Assembly (NCBI RefSeq): GCF_900100885.1
Contig: NZ_LT629692.1
Location: 1,054,001-1,118,000 of the forward strand
DNA length: 64,000 nt
Direction: 5' to 3'
Source: Microbacterium pygmaeum
GTDB taxonomy: Bacteria > Actinomycetota > Actinomycetes > Actinomycetales > Microbacteriaceae
A program made the position numbers and the translations under genes. The notes under the pieces are model-generated. The model made no database searches. It saw nothing but the letters and a program-made list of their open reading frames with translations, and was not told where the DNA came from. The stretch's first letter is position 1; each line of letters starts with the position of its first letter. Positions 30,944-40,615 of the stretch are shown piece after piece.

Positions 30944-33709
30944 ATGAGTATCGAGGTCGATCTTTTCGGGGTGCTGGAGGTCAGGCGCGAGGGCGATGCC
31001 CTCGCCCTTCGCGGAGACATCCCACGTGCCGTCCTCGGCCGGCTGGCGTACAGCGCCGGTCAGCAGGTGACCACGGATGAGCTCGTCGCCGCGGTATGGA
31101 GCTCCGTTCCGGACAACGTGCTCTCGACGCTCCGGGCTCACGTGTCGCGCCTGAGGTCGGCGGGTCTGGGCGCCGCGCTCGTCGGCTCCCGCGGTGGGTA
31201 CCTCCTCGATGTTCCCCGCTCCGCCGTCGATCTCACTCGATTCGTGGACGCGGTCGCGTCCGACAGCGGCGCGGAGGGCCGCGCGCAACGTCTCGCGCGC
31301 CTGATCGAGCTCGTGACGCTCGCGAGCCAAGAGCTTCTGACCGGTCTCGACGCGTTCCCGTTCGTTCAGGTTCTTCGCGCCGAGGTGAGCGAGCAGCGCC
31401 GGATCCTCGAGGAGGATCTGGGAGAAACCGCGCTCGAGCTCGGCGACCAGAGCCTTGCGACCGCCGTGCTCACCGAGGCCGTGATGCGGCATCCTCTGCA
31501 TGAGCGGCCCGTACGCCTGCTCGCCACCTCGCTCGCCCGCTCCGCGCGACACTCCGACGCGATCGAGACCCTGGACACGTTCGCGGAGCGCCTGCTCGCC
31601 GACAACGGCCTCGACGCCTCGGCGCGCGTGGCTGCGCTGCGCGCCTCGATCGTGCGGCTCGATCCCGCGGTCGTCTCGCCCATCCGCGCCGGAGACACGG
31701 TTCAGCGCGTCGGTGTTCCGATCCCCCTCACCCGGTTCATCGGGCGGGCCGCAGACCTCTCCCGGCTGCGCGCGGCTCGGCATCGGGAACGGCTGATCAC
31801 CATCGTCGGACCGGCCGGAGTGGGCAAGACCCGTATCGCGGTCGAGATGGCTCGAGAGGCGACGACCGCCCTCGATGACGAGCAGTACATGGTCGATCTC
31901 GCCGACGTCACCGATCCGGATGCCGTCGTCGGGGCGATCGCCGCCGTCGTGCGAGCGGCCGACCTGACGATCGACGCCATCGTCCGGCGGATCGGCGGTG
32001 TCCGTGCGCTCCTCATCCTCGACAACGCCGATCACGTCATCGGTGCGCTCGCCGTCGCCGTCGACGCGCTGCTGGCTCGGACGGACGCCCTTCGCATTCT
32101 GGTGACCAGCCGCGAACCGCTCCGGCTCGCCGACGAGCACGAGGTCGTTCTGCGGCCGATGAGCGGGGATGCCGCCGACGACGGCTTGCGGCTGTTCGCC
32201 GAGCGGGCCGCAGATGCCCGTGGCGGGCGTGGCTTCAACGAGTCGGAACAGGATGCCGCGAGGATGCTGAGCGCCGAGCTGGACGGCATCCCGCTCGCCC
32301 TCGAACTGGCTGCCGCCCGCCTCGACATCCTCGAGATCGACGAGGTCCGCAGCGGTATCGGGGCAGGCTCAGGCGCCGGCCGCCATGACAGCCTGCGCGA
32401 GGCGATCGGCTGGAGCGTGGCGCTCCTGGACGACGAGCAACGCTCGATGCTCGTCGCCGTGGCGCGCTTCGCAGGCCCATTCACTCCGGAGGCGGTCGCC
32501 GGCATCGCCGGGATCGACGAGATCCGCACACGGGAGGTGCTCGATGCGCTGGTGGGCAAATCACTCGTCGCCGTCGACCGCAGCGGGACCGGCCGGCGTC
32601 GTCTGCGCGTGCTCGAGTCGACGAAGGAGTTCGCCGCCGAGCTCGACGACTCGTCAACGGTCGATGCGTGGCGTGAACGGCATCGCGAGTGGTTCGCGCA
32701 ATTCGTCTGGGAGCGGGGGCCGACGCTTCGCACCTTCTCGGCGCGAGACACCATGGCCGTCTTCGATGGATTCCGTGCCGACCTCGCGACTGCGATGGAC
32801 TCGGCTGTGGCCTCTGGTGATCGTCACGCCGCCATGCGTCTCGCGGGAGGCCTCGCGCACTACTCGTATCTTCGCGGCCTTCTGCGGGAGGGGCGCGAGC
32901 GCATCGAGCGGGCGCTGACGATCGAGGGTCCTCGTTCGGAGGCTGAGCCTGTCGCTGCCCTGGAACTCGCGAATCTCGCCTACCAGCTCGGCGATGCGCC
33001 TGCAGGCTTCGTGGCAGTGGCGCATGCGGAGCAGACCGGCCGGCAGCTGGGTGACGATTCGGTGGTGGCGGTGGCCCTCGCCCGCGCGGGGTTCGGTCGA
33101 TCGATGTTCGGCGACCTCGCGACGGGGGACGCGTTGATCGAGCAGGCGCGCGCCCTGCTCGAGACCGCGGAGCCGTGGGCTCGGAGTGAGGTCGAGATGG
33201 CCACCGGCCAGAAGCTGCGCGCTGAGGGCCGCTTCGACGAAGCGCTCGCGGCGCTGACCGAATCGAATCGAATCGCGGCATCGACCGGCTACACCTGGAT
33301 GGTGACCTCTGCGCGGTACATCCTGGCCAAAGTGCTCGTCGACGCGCGACGCCCGAAAGAGGCGATTCGTGTGGCAGCGAACGCGGCTGAGTGGGCGAGG
33401 CAGAACGAGGATTCGGCAGCGGCGCTCGCGCTCGTCCATGCCGTCGCAGGGGCGTGCGCGTACGTCGAGCGGCATGAGGTCGGCGCGCGCCTCCTCGGCG
33501 CCGTGGACGAGATCGGGCTTCGCTACGATTACAGCACCGCGGCGGCGGAGGGAGACGAGGCCGACCGCTTGCGAAGGACGATCGCCGCCGGCCTGCCGCC
33601 GGGCGAGTTCGACCGTGAATACCGCAATGGCCGTCGACTGGGATGGGATGACGTGGCGCAGCTGATCGAACGGCTCCCGCAATCCGGAACCCGCCCCGTC
33701 ACGGTGTGA
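30944..33709 (+). CDS. AfsR-like SARP-STAND transcriptional regulator, first copy
   Basis: 921 residues. The N-terminal winged helix (VDLFGVLEVRR to SRGGYLLDVPRSAVDLTRF, about 1-90) is followed by a BTAD-type activation domain (about 95-235). An NB-ARC/STAND ATPase comes next, with P-loop IVGPAGVGKTR at about 286-296, RALLILDNADHV as Walker B and LVTSREPLRLADEHEVVLRPM as the sensor region. The C-terminal ~300 residues are TPR-like helices. Such proteins bind short direct repeats and activate transcription after a signal-driven switch. The repeat array lies in its own promoter. The chosen ATG has GGGGAG upstream. The next gene overlaps by GTGA. Confidence 0.88.
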   Translation: MSIEVDLFGVLEVRREGDALALRGDIPRAVLGRLAYSAGQQVTTDELVAAVWSSVPDNVLSTLRAHVSRLRSAGLGAALVGSRGGYLLDVPRSAVDLTRFVDAVASDSGAEGRAQRLARLIELVTLASQELLTGLDAFPFVQVLRAEVSEQRRILEEDLGETALELGDQSLATAVLTEAVMRHPLHERPVRLLATSLARSARHSDAIETLDTFAERLLADNGLDASARVAALRASIVRLDPAVVSPIRAGDTVQRVGVPIPLTRFIGRAADLSRLRAARHRERLITIVGPAGVGKTRIAVEMAREATTALDDEQYMVDLADVTDPDAVVGAIAAVVRAADLTIDAIVRRIGGVRALLILDNADHVIGALAVAVDALLARTDALRILVTSREPLRLADEHEVVLRPMSGDAADDGLRLFAERAADARGGRGFNESEQDAARMLSAELDGIPLALELAAARLDILEIDEVRSGIGAGSGAGRHDSLREAIGWSVALLDDEQRSMLVAVARFAGPFTPEAVAGIAGIDEIRTREVLDALVGKSLVAVDRSGTGRRRLRVLESTKEFAAELDDSSTVDAWRERHREWFAQFVWERGPTLRTFSARDTMAVFDGFRADLATAMDSAVASGDRHAAMRLAGGLAHYSYLRGLLREGRERIERALTIEGPRSEAEPVAALELANLAYQLGDAPAGFVAVAHAEQTGRQLGDDSVVAVALARAGFGRSMFGDLATGDALIEQARALLETAEPWARSEVEMATGQKLRAEGRFDEALAALTESNRIAASTGYTWMVTSARYILAKVLVDARRPKEAIRVAANAAEWARQNEDSAAALALVHAVAGACAYVERHEVGARLLGAVDEIGLRYDYSTAAAEGDEADRLRRTIAAGLPPGEFDREYRNGRRLGWDDVAQLIERLPQSGTRPVTV

Positions 33710-36474
33710 CCGACGTGCGCCTTCGTCTGTTCGGCAGCTTCGGTGTGGCCGGTGACGCGGCGCCGGAGCCCGTCCGGGGAGTCATTCCGCAGGCGATCAT
33801 CGCCCGACTCGCGCTCGCCCGCCGCGAGTCGATCCCCGCTGAGCAGCTCGTGAAGGATCTTTGGTCCGACCCGCCTGACATGGTGCTCTCCAGCCTGCGG
33901 GCGCACGTCTCCCGGCTGCGCGCCCGAGGATGGGGCGACGTGCTCAGCGGTGGGCGCAACGGCTATCGACTGGATCTCGGCGATGACCAGGTCGATGTCC
34001 TGGAGTACCAGCTGCTCGCCTCCGGTCCCGCCGTCGACCCGCGAGGAGCCGGTGGGATGGACCGGATCGCGCAGCTGACCGCCGCCGAGGGGCTCTGGCG
34101 AGCAGATCCTCTCCCCTGGGCCGCAGGGTTCCCGTTCAGGAGCGATGCGGTCGCCCGGCTGCAGCTGCTCCGCCGACGGGCGACGCTCGAGCTCGCGCAG
34201 CTCCGCACAGACTCCGGGGCTCCGGCATCCGTCGTCGCTTCCGTCACCGAGTTGGTGGCGGGTGACCCTGCAGACGGCGAGATGGTCGCCGCCCTTGCAC
34301 GTGCGCTGGCTCGCGCCGGACGCACCGCCGATGCGTTGGGCGCCATCGATGTACACGCTGAGCATGTCCGCGACCTCGGTCTCGACCTTGCGCCGCCGCT
34401 GGCAGAGCTGAGGCTGTCGATCGTGCGCCAGGACCCGCAGGTCCTCGGGCTGGCCGGCGCGTCGATCGACCGCGTCGTGGAACGGTCCGGAATTCCCATC
34501 CCGCTCACGCGCTTCGTCGGTCGCGGCGTCGATCTCGAGACGGTGCGGCGCGGACGAGCGGAATCACGGCTCGTCACACTCACCGGGGCGGCGGGGGTCG
34601 GCAAGACGCGGCTCGCGGTGGAGGTCGCACGTCGAGCGGGGGTGGACGAGGACGAATCGCAGTGGCTGATCGACCTGACCTCGATCGCGGAGCCGTCCGA
34701 TGTCGTGCCGGCCGTCGCGGACGCCGTGGGAGCGGCGGATCACACAATCGATGCGGTGGCGCAGATCCTCGCCGGCCGTCGCGGCCTGCTGATCCTCGAC
34801 AACGCCGAACACGTCCTCGGCACGGTCGCCACCGTGTGCGCTGCGATCCTGGAGCGATGCGCGGGCTTGAGCGTTCTCGTCACCAGCCGGGAATCGATGC
34901 GCATGGCGGGGGAGCGGGTCATCGTCATCGAGCCGCTGCTCGGCGAGCAGGTCGATGAGGCGGTCGACCTGTTCCTTCAGCGCGCGACGGATTCGAGCGG
35001 CATCCTCGGCTGGGAGGAGGCTCAGGTGGGGTCCGTCCGGACCATGTGCCGCATGCTCGACGGACTTCCACTGGCCATCGAGCTGGCGGCATCCCGCCTC
35101 GACGTCCTGAGCCTCGACGAGCTCGCCGAGTCGCTGCAGGACTCGGCCGACGGCGCCGAGGGGGCGCGCCGGCACGATTCCATCGACACGGCGATCGAGT
35201 GGAGCGTTCGCCTGACGACTCCGGACGAGCGGCGGATGCTCGGACAGCTCGCCCTCTTCTCGGGAACGTTCACCTTGGCGATGGCGTCCGGCATCTGCGT
35301 TCTGGACGGCCGTGACCCGCGGGAGGTCGCAGTCGCGCTCGCGCGGAAGTCGCTCGTGAGCACCGTCCCGGGTGTCGGTGAACGGCGATTCCGGATGCTC
35401 GAGGCTGTCAAGCGCTACGTGCGTCGGAACGTGCGGATCGACGACGTCGCGACCTGGCACGAACGGCACGCGCGCTGGCTCACCGAAGAAGCCGAGCGTC
35501 TCGCGCCACGGTTGCGGTCAGCGGAGGTGAAGCAGACCAAGGCCGCGCTCGTGGCCACCCGCCCGGATTTCGATGCCGCACTGACCTGGGCGATCGAGGC
35601 CGGAGACCGTCCTGTCGCGATGCGACTGGTGGCGGCGCTGGCATGGTTCTGGTGCGAGCGAGGCGGGGGACCGGACGCGGTTGACCTCATCGACCGCGTC
35701 ATCGGGATGCCGGGGGAGCCGATGCCGGACGCCGAAGCCGAAGCGCTCCGCGCGGCGGCCTTCATCCGCGCGGTCGGCACGGATCCCCTGCCGCTGCTTC
35801 GCACAACAGCGCGCCTGGTCGATGTCGCAGAGCGCGCTGAAGATCCCATCCACCCCATGCTCGCCCGCGCGATGTCGGCGTATCTGTCCGCGCTCGCCGG
35901 CAACGAGGCGGATGCCGATGCCGACCTCGAACTCGCGGCCGCGGCTCGCGAGCGGGTGGGCGCTGCGCCGGTGTGGGCGGTCGCCGACTATCTGCTCGTC
36001 CGAGGCGACGTGCTGCGCTCGCTCGGTCGCCCCGCTCAGGCGCTCGAGGCTCTGGGTGAGTCGTACCGGCTCGCCCTGGACACCGGGAACAGCTGGGCAC
36101 TGCGCGGTTCGGGGTTCGTCACCGGCAAGACGCTCGTCCAGGTCGGCCGCGCCGCGGATGCACTCGGTGTCCTTCGATCAGGGGCGCTCACATCGCTCGA
36201 GCACGATGATCCCACGAGCGCGATGGCCGCGATCAATGTCTTCGCCACCGCTCTGGTCGCCCTGGATCGCTGCCAGCTCGCTGTCGAGCTGTTCGGTGCG
36301 GTCGAGGTTCTCGGTGCCCGCTTCAACTACGCGCCGATCGCATCCGACGGCGAATACACCGATCGTGCCCGTGCCCGCGCGCGCCAGGCCCTCACTGCGG
36401 AAGAGTGGCAGGCAGCCCACGACCGGGGGATGACTCGGGATCTGCGCTGGATCGCTGCGCACCTCACGCCCTGA
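33706..36474 (+). CDS. AfsR-like SARP-STAND transcriptional regulator, second copy
   Basis: 922 residues from a GTG that overlaps the previous stop. It has the same order: winged helix (VRLRLFGSFGVAG to GGRNGYRLDLGDDQVDVLEY), BTAD (to about 245), STAND ATPase (P-loop LTGAAGVGKTRLAVEVA at about 291-307; RRGLLILDNAEHVLG), and C-terminal TPR-like helices. It is clearly paralogous to the first copy but well diverged, so duplication is old. Two co-translated proteins of this kind could form hetero-oligomers or sense different signals while recognising related repeats. Frame and length are intact. Confidence 0.87.
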   Translation: MTDVRLRLFGSFGVAGDAAPEPVRGVIPQAIIARLALARRESIPAEQLVKDLWSDPPDMVLSSLRAHVSRLRARGWGDVLSGGRNGYRLDLGDDQVDVLEYQLLASGPAVDPRGAGGMDRIAQLTAAEGLWRADPLPWAAGFPFRSDAVARLQLLRRRATLELAQLRTDSGAPASVVASVTELVAGDPADGEMVAALARALARAGRTADALGAIDVHAEHVRDLGLDLAPPLAELRLSIVRQDPQVLGLAGASIDRVVERSGIPIPLTRFVGRGVDLETVRRGRAESRLVTLTGAAGVGKTRLAVEVARRAGVDEDESQWLIDLTSIAEPSDVVPAVADAVGAADHTIDAVAQILAGRRGLLILDNAEHVLGTVATVCAAILERCAGLSVLVTSRESMRMAGERVIVIEPLLGEQVDEAVDLFLQRATDSSGILGWEEAQVGSVRTMCRMLDGLPLAIELAASRLDVLSLDELAESLQDSADGAEGARRHDSIDTAIEWSVRLTTPDERRMLGQLALFSGTFTLAMASGICVLDGRDPREVAVALARKSLVSTVPGVGERRFRMLEAVKRYVRRNVRIDDVATWHERHARWLTEEAERLAPRLRSAEVKQTKAALVATRPDFDAALTWAIEAGDRPVAMRLVAALAWFWCERGGGPDAVDLIDRVIGMPGEPMPDAEAEALRAAAFIRAVGTDPLPLLRTTARLVDVAERAEDPIHPMLARAMSAYLSALAGNEADADADLELAAAARERVGAAPVWAVADYLLVRGDVLRSLGRPAQALEALGESYRLALDTGNSWALRGSGFVTGKTLVQVGRAADALGVLRSGALTSLEHDDPTSAMAAINVFATALVALDRCQLAVELFGAVEVLGARFNYAPIASDGEYTDRARARARQALTAEEWQAAHDRGMTRDLRWIAAHLTP

Positions 36475-36505
36475 CCGCGCCCGATGCAACGTGGGTGGGC
36501 GCCGA

Positions 36506-36566
36506 ATTGCACGCCGATTGCGCGAGCCGGGCTGCCGGAATAGTCATGGCGCGACGCTCCTAACGT
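36506..36566 (+). promoter_or_regulatory. Two 11-bp repeats, 33 bp, TAACGT
   Basis: ATTGCACGccg (36506) and ATTGCgcgagc (36517), then 33 bp, then TAACGT (36561-36566). It lies upstream of the membrane-protein pair that starts at 36632. Confidence 0.65.
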
Positions 36567-36631
36567 GAGTGTCGGCGTCGAGATCGGCGCCCGTCGCACA
36601 GGTTGCGGCGAACTCCGAACGAAGGCATCCC

Positions 36632-37282
36632 ATGCTCACCGAAACCCTGCCCATGGCCCCGATCGCCGCCGCGCGACCGGTCGCCGTACCGCCACGCGAC
36701 TGGCGTCCGCGTCAGCGCGCGAAGGCGATCGTCCTCACCGCGGGTGGCGCGATCTACGCGCTCAGCCACGCGCTCAACCTGCTGGGCTCCACGCCGACAC
36801 TGGACAGCCCGGCCGAGATCGCGTCGAAGTACCTGTTCGGCGCCGGAGCGCTCCTCATCATGGCGGGCCTGGGTTCGCTCATGTCGCAGTTCCGTCGCTC
36901 TCCCCTCGGCGTGGCCGCCGTGCAGCTCACATGGGTGGGGATGCTGTTCATCCTCCTCAACGCCTACCAGGTGCTCTTCGTCTTTCCTGTGTACGGTTGG
37001 GAGGGCATCGGAGCCATCAGCGAGCAGGCTGCGATCGTGAACATCGCGACGATCCCCACGGTCATCCTCGGGCCGATCCTCCTCGCGATCGCCTCGTGGC
37101 GCTCCGGCGTCATGGCCTGGTGGAACGCCATGCTGCTGTTGGCGGCGACTGCCGCTGTCGCCGTCATGGTCGTCGTCCCCGAGTGGGAAGTGCCGCTGGC
37201 CATCTCCTCGACGATCGTCGCCGGAATCGCCTACGCGTTCGCCGGAGTCCGCGCGATGCGCACCAGCGAGGAGACCCGATGA
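36632..37282 (+). CDS. Integral membrane protein of unknown function
   Basis: 216 residues with about six hydrophobic segments (AIVLTAGGAIYALSHALNLLG, YLFGAGALLIMAGLGSLM, LGVAAVQLTWVGMLFILLNA, IVNIATIPTVILGPILLAI, MLLLAATAAVAVMVVV, LAISSTIVAGIAYAFAG). The ATG at 36632 follows GAAGGCATCCC; a longer frame from 36569 would place extra residues upstream of that site. No enzyme motif is visible. It is translationally coupled (ATGA) with a DUF4870-type protein and is preceded by a repeat-type promoter, so it is probably an output of the SARP regulon. Family unrecognised. Confidence 0.75.
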   Translation: MLTETLPMAPIAAARPVAVPPRDWRPRQRAKAIVLTAGGAIYALSHALNLLGSTPTLDSPAEIASKYLFGAGALLIMAGLGSLMSQFRRSPLGVAAVQLTWVGMLFILLNAYQVLFVFPVYGWEGIGAISEQAAIVNIATIPTVILGPILLAIASWRSGVMAWWNAMLLLAATAAVAVMVVVPEWEVPLAISSTIVAGIAYAFAGVRAMRTSEETR

Positions 37283-37662
37283 GCGCCGCCGACCAGCACA
37301 CGCCGGTCCTCGCGGACGGACTGTCTGCCGCCGACGAGCGCACCTGGACCTGGATCGCTCACCTCAGCGGGTTGTTCGCCTTCGTCGGACCCCTCGTGGT
37401 GTGGCTCATGCAGAAGGACAAGAGCCCCGTCGTCGCTCGCGAAGCCAAAGAGGCGCTGAATTTTCAGATCACCGTCGCCGCCGTGACCACGATCCTGTTC
37501 ATCGCCGGGACGATCCTGTCGGTGGTGTTCGTGGGCCTGTTCATCCTTCTGATCACGCCGCTCGTGCCGCTTGTCGGAGTCGTCTTCGCCGTCATCGGGG
37601 CGGTGAAGTCGAACCAGAGCGGAACGTTCCGCTATCCGCTCACCCTGCGTCTCGTGAAATGA
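37279..37662 (+). CDS. DUF4870-type small membrane protein
   Basis: 127 residues with the pattern of the DUF4870/YyzF-type family: ERTWTWIAHLSGLFAFVGPLVVWLMQKDKSPVVAREAKEALNFQIT, then two long hydrophobic segments and a KSNQSGTFRYPLTLRLVK end. The E-A-K-E-A-L-N-F-Q-I motif is characteristic. Function is unknown; members are often found in stress or envelope operons. The start overlaps the preceding stop. Confidence 0.85.
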   Translation: MSAADQHTPVLADGLSAADERTWTWIAHLSGLFAFVGPLVVWLMQKDKSPVVAREAKEALNFQITVAAVTTILFIAGTILSVVFVGLFILLITPLVPLVGVVFAVIGAVKSNQSGTFRYPLTLRLVK

Positions 37663-37678
37663 CGCATGCTTCACCCGC

Positions 37679-37717
37679 CGACGGGCGCCGGCCTCTTCCG
37701 AGGACCGGCGCCCGTCG
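37679..37717. terminator. Hairpin after the DUF4870-type gene
   Basis: A 13-bp stem (CGACGGGCGCCGG / CCGGCGCCCGTCG) 16 bp after the stop, without a T-run. It could serve the convergent decarboxylase gene as well. Confidence 0.55.
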
Positions 37718-37800
37718 CGTTGAGCGGCGCGTGGCGTGCCGGATGGACGTGCGTGGACTGCGGGATATGGGATCTGTACGCGAACGCAGTCGGCCGGATC

Positions 37801-39498
37801 TCAGCGATCCAGTGGACGGTTGGCGTTCGCTGCTGCCGCTCCCAGGGCGCGGAGAACCGGTGGGACATCGAGAGGCGGTACCACCGCCTGAATGAGGGTG
37901 AGCGACTCGCTCCCGCGTGCGGCATCGAGGGCGTCGCGCAGTCCCTCATGGGTGGCGACGCGCACGCCAGTCGCGGTCTGTTCCGAGTCCATGGCCCGAA
38001 CCAGGGCCGTCCAGTCCCACCGTGCGATGTCGTTGTACTCCTCTTCCAGTCCGTGAATGGCTCTCTCGACGGTGTAGCCGGCGTTGTCGACGATGACGAT
38101 GACCGCCGGGATGCGATGGCGCAGCAGCGTGCCGAGTTCGCCGATCGTGAGTTGGGCGGCGCCGTCGCCGATCAGGAGAACGGGACGACGGTCGGGACGG
38201 GCCAGCGCCGCACCGAGCAGCGCGGGCAGTGTGAAGCCGATGGCGGCCCACAAGGGCTGGCCGACGAAGGTGACGTCGTGGGGAAGACGGTGGCCGGCCA
38301 TTCCGTAGAACGAGGTGCCCTGGTCGGCGAGGACGGTGTCGCCCGGTCGCAGAAACCGTGTGACCTCGCTCCACAGGGCCGCTTGCCCGAGCGGTTCGTC
38401 CTCCACCTCGACACGGGGTTGGTCTTCCGGTCGGTGAGCGGCACCCGTGGGGATGAGTTGCAGATGCTCAGCCTCTTCGCGAACGGCGGATGTCACCGCG
38501 TGCAGAGCCGCAGACATGGCCAGCGGCTCGAAGCGCTCGCCGCCGACCGTTGCGTACTCCCCGCGGATCTCGATCGTGCGCGCACTGTCAATGCGCTGCG
38601 AGAAGAATCCGCTCGTCAGATCGGTGAATTGCACCCCGACCATCACGAGGACGTCGGAGTCTTCGATGACCGTTTGGACGGCGCCATCACTCGCCGCGCC
38701 GAGGTAGGAGCCGAGGTAGGCCTCAGCGGACTCGTCCACGACGCGGCGTCCCCACAGCAGCGTGGCGTGGGGGACGCCGAGCCGGAGCAGCCCGCGAAGA
38801 GAGTCTTCGGCGCTCATTCGTGACACCAGGATGTCGGCGAGCACGGCCACCGAGCGCGCGGCGGCGAGGCGCGCAGCGACGGCCTGCCGGAATCGGTCGA
38901 CCACGTCGGGATCGGTGATCGCGGGATGCTGCGGCAGCGCCTGTCGCGGTGGCTCGGCCGGCGCTTCCGACACGTCGGCGGGAACGATCAGGTAACCGGG
39001 AAGCCGTCTGTCGCGCGCCGCGACGATGACGCGGTCGATCTCGGCGGAATAGCCGGCGGCGGTGAGGCGCGCCTGGTCGACCGTGACCTCGGCCGTCATG
39101 CGGGCGAAGTGGCCGAAGTCGCCGTCCCCCAGCGTGTGGTGGGTTGCACGCCCGGCGGCCTGTGTGGCGGTCGTCGGGGCGCCCACGACATGGAGCACCG
39201 GCACGTGCTCTGCGTAGCTGCCCGCGATCGCGCCGATTGCGGAGAGCTCGCCGACGCCGAACGTCGTGCTCAGCGCCCCGAGACCGTGCATGCGCCCGTA
39301 GCCGTCTGCAGCGTATGCGGCGCCCAGTTCGTTCGCGCACCCGACCCACTCGATGAGCGGATGCCGCTGCACGTGATCCAGGAAGGCGAGAGTGAAATCG
39401 CCGGGCACCCCGAACAGGTGTCGCACGCCCGCCTCGGCCAGGCGGTCCAGCAGATAGTCGGCCACGGTGTATGGGATCTCGAGACGCTCATCCGTCAT
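37801..39498 (-). CDS. Thiamine-diphosphate-dependent alpha-keto acid decarboxylase
   Basis: 565 residues of the indolepyruvate/phenylpyruvate/pyruvate decarboxylase family. The N-terminal Pyr domain has YLLDRLAEAGVRHLFGVPGDFTLAFLDH and the catalytic Glu57 in GCANELGAAYAADGYGR, followed by GVGELSAIGAIAGSYAEHVPVLHVVG. A central domain precedes the PP domain with the diphosphate/Mg motif GDGAAQLTIGELGTLL to NAGYTVERAIHG (about 443-480). The start ATG at 39498 is the first that gives the family's N-terminus. It converts a 2-keto acid to an aldehyde and CO2; substrate chain cannot be read. It is divergent from a luciferase-like gene. Confidence 0.88.
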   Translation of the reverse strand: MTDERLEIPYTVADYLLDRLAEAGVRHLFGVPGDFTLAFLDHVQRHPLIEWVGCANELGAAYAADGYGRMHGLGALSTTFGVGELSAIGAIAGSYAEHVPVLHVVGAPTTATQAAGRATHHTLGDGDFGHFARMTAEVTVDQARLTAAGYSAEIDRVIVAARDRRLPGYLIVPADVSEAPAEPPRQALPQHPAITDPDVVDRFRQAVAARLAAARSVAVLADILVSRMSAEDSLRGLLRLGVPHATLLWGRRVVDESAEAYLGSYLGAASDGAVQTVIEDSDVLVMVGVQFTDLTSGFFSQRIDSARTIEIRGEYATVGGERFEPLAMSAALHAVTSAVREEAEHLQLIPTGAAHRPEDQPRVEVEDEPLGQAALWSEVTRFLRPGDTVLADQGTSFYGMAGHRLPHDVTFVGQPLWAAIGFTLPALLGAALARPDRRPVLLIGDGAAQLTIGELGTLLRHRIPAVIVIVDNAGYTVERAIHGLEEEYNDIARWDWTALVRAMDSEQTATGVRVATHEGLRDALDAARGSESLTLIQAVVPPLDVPPVLRALGAAAANANRPLDR

Positions 39499-39590
39499 GC
39501 GTCCACACAAGCATGCCCTCGCCCGCGTGCGTGCCGACGCGCCCGATCCGCACACGGAGGTGGTGTGCGAGAAGGCGACAGAATCTGATC

Positions 39591-40598
39591 ATGGAGATCT
39601 GGCTGCATGGCTTCCCCACAGTCGGGGTGACCAAGGACTGGGCGGCGCAGGCGGAGTCGCAAGGCTTCGCGGGAGTCCTTCTCGCGGATAGCGAGACGTT
39701 GGTGGCAGACCCGTACGTCGAGCTGGCGATCGCATCGACGGTGACGCAACGGATCGGTCTGGGAGTCGCCGTCACGAACCCGATCACCCGGCACCCGGCG
39801 GTCACGGCAGCGGCGATCGCGAGCGTTCACGCCGAATCCGGCGGGCGGGCGGTGCTTGGCTTCGCGCGCGGTGACTCCGCTCTCCGGCAACTGCGTCTGG
39901 AGCCCGCGACGGTCGCTGCGTTTCGGCAGGCGATCATCGACGTTCGCCAGTACCTCGGTCACCAGGGGGATCCGCTCGGGCTGGCCAGTCCCGCGACTGC
40001 GTTGTCGTGGCTGCCGGCAGATCTCGCGAAGGTGCCGGTCGACGTCGCTGCGACGGGGCCGGAGGTGATCGCTGCGGGAGCTGTGCACGCCGATCGGATG
40101 ACGTTCAATCTCGGCGCGGATGTGGACCGAGTGCGGTGGGGGATCGAACGGGCGCGCAGCGCGCGTGCCGCTGCCGGTCTGGAGCCGGCAGCGCTGTCGC
40201 TGGGCGCGTATGTCGATCTCGCATGCGCTCCGCTGCACGACGCGGTCGTCATGGTCCGCGGGAGCGCATCCATCTTCGCGAACTTCCTGGCCGAAGGCAT
40301 GCGCTCCGGTGTCCCCGTCTCCGAGGAGGATGCAACGGTCCTCGGCGGGGTCGGTCGTGCATACCGCGAGCGTCAGCACGGTCAGTCCGATTCGCCGCAG
40401 GCGCTGGTCCTACCGGATGAATTCCTCACGCGGTTCGCGCTCTGCGGTCCCGCCGAGATGCTGCTCGAGCGAGTACAGGCGCTCCGCGACCTCGGCCTGG
40501 ACCGGCTCGTCGTGGTTCCCGCGTCTCGTGACGTCGACGCGGCGCAGGTGCAGGCCGGCATCGCGGCCTTCGCTCGCGGAGTCCTCCCGTATCTCTGA
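39591..40598 (+). CDS. LLM-class flavin-dependent oxidoreductase
   Basis: A 335-residue luciferase-like TIM-barrel protein (FMN or F420 dependent). Family features are GFAGVLLADSETLVADPYVELAIASTVTQRIGLGVAV, TRHPAVTAAAIASVHAESGGRAVLGFARGD and PVDVAATGPEVIAAGAVHADRMTFNLGAD. Many F420-dependent relatives of methylene-tetrahydromethanopterin reductase look like this. The start is uncertain by several codons, but MEIWLHGFP matches the first strand. It lies 92 bp from the divergent decarboxylase and converges with the permease. Confidence 0.83.
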   Translation: MEIWLHGFPTVGVTKDWAAQAESQGFAGVLLADSETLVADPYVELAIASTVTQRIGLGVAVTNPITRHPAVTAAAIASVHAESGGRAVLGFARGDSALRQLRLEPATVAAFRQAIIDVRQYLGHQGDPLGLASPATALSWLPADLAKVPVDVAATGPEVIAAGAVHADRMTFNLGADVDRVRWGIERARSARAAAGLEPAALSLGAYVDLACAPLHDAVVMVRGSASIFANFLAEGMRSGVPVSEEDATVLGGVGRAYRERQHGQSDSPQALVLPDEFLTRFALCGPAEMLLERVQALRDLGLDRLVVVPASRDVDAAQVQAGIAAFARGVLPYL

Positions 40599-40615
40599 CC
40601 GCTCCGACCTCTCGC

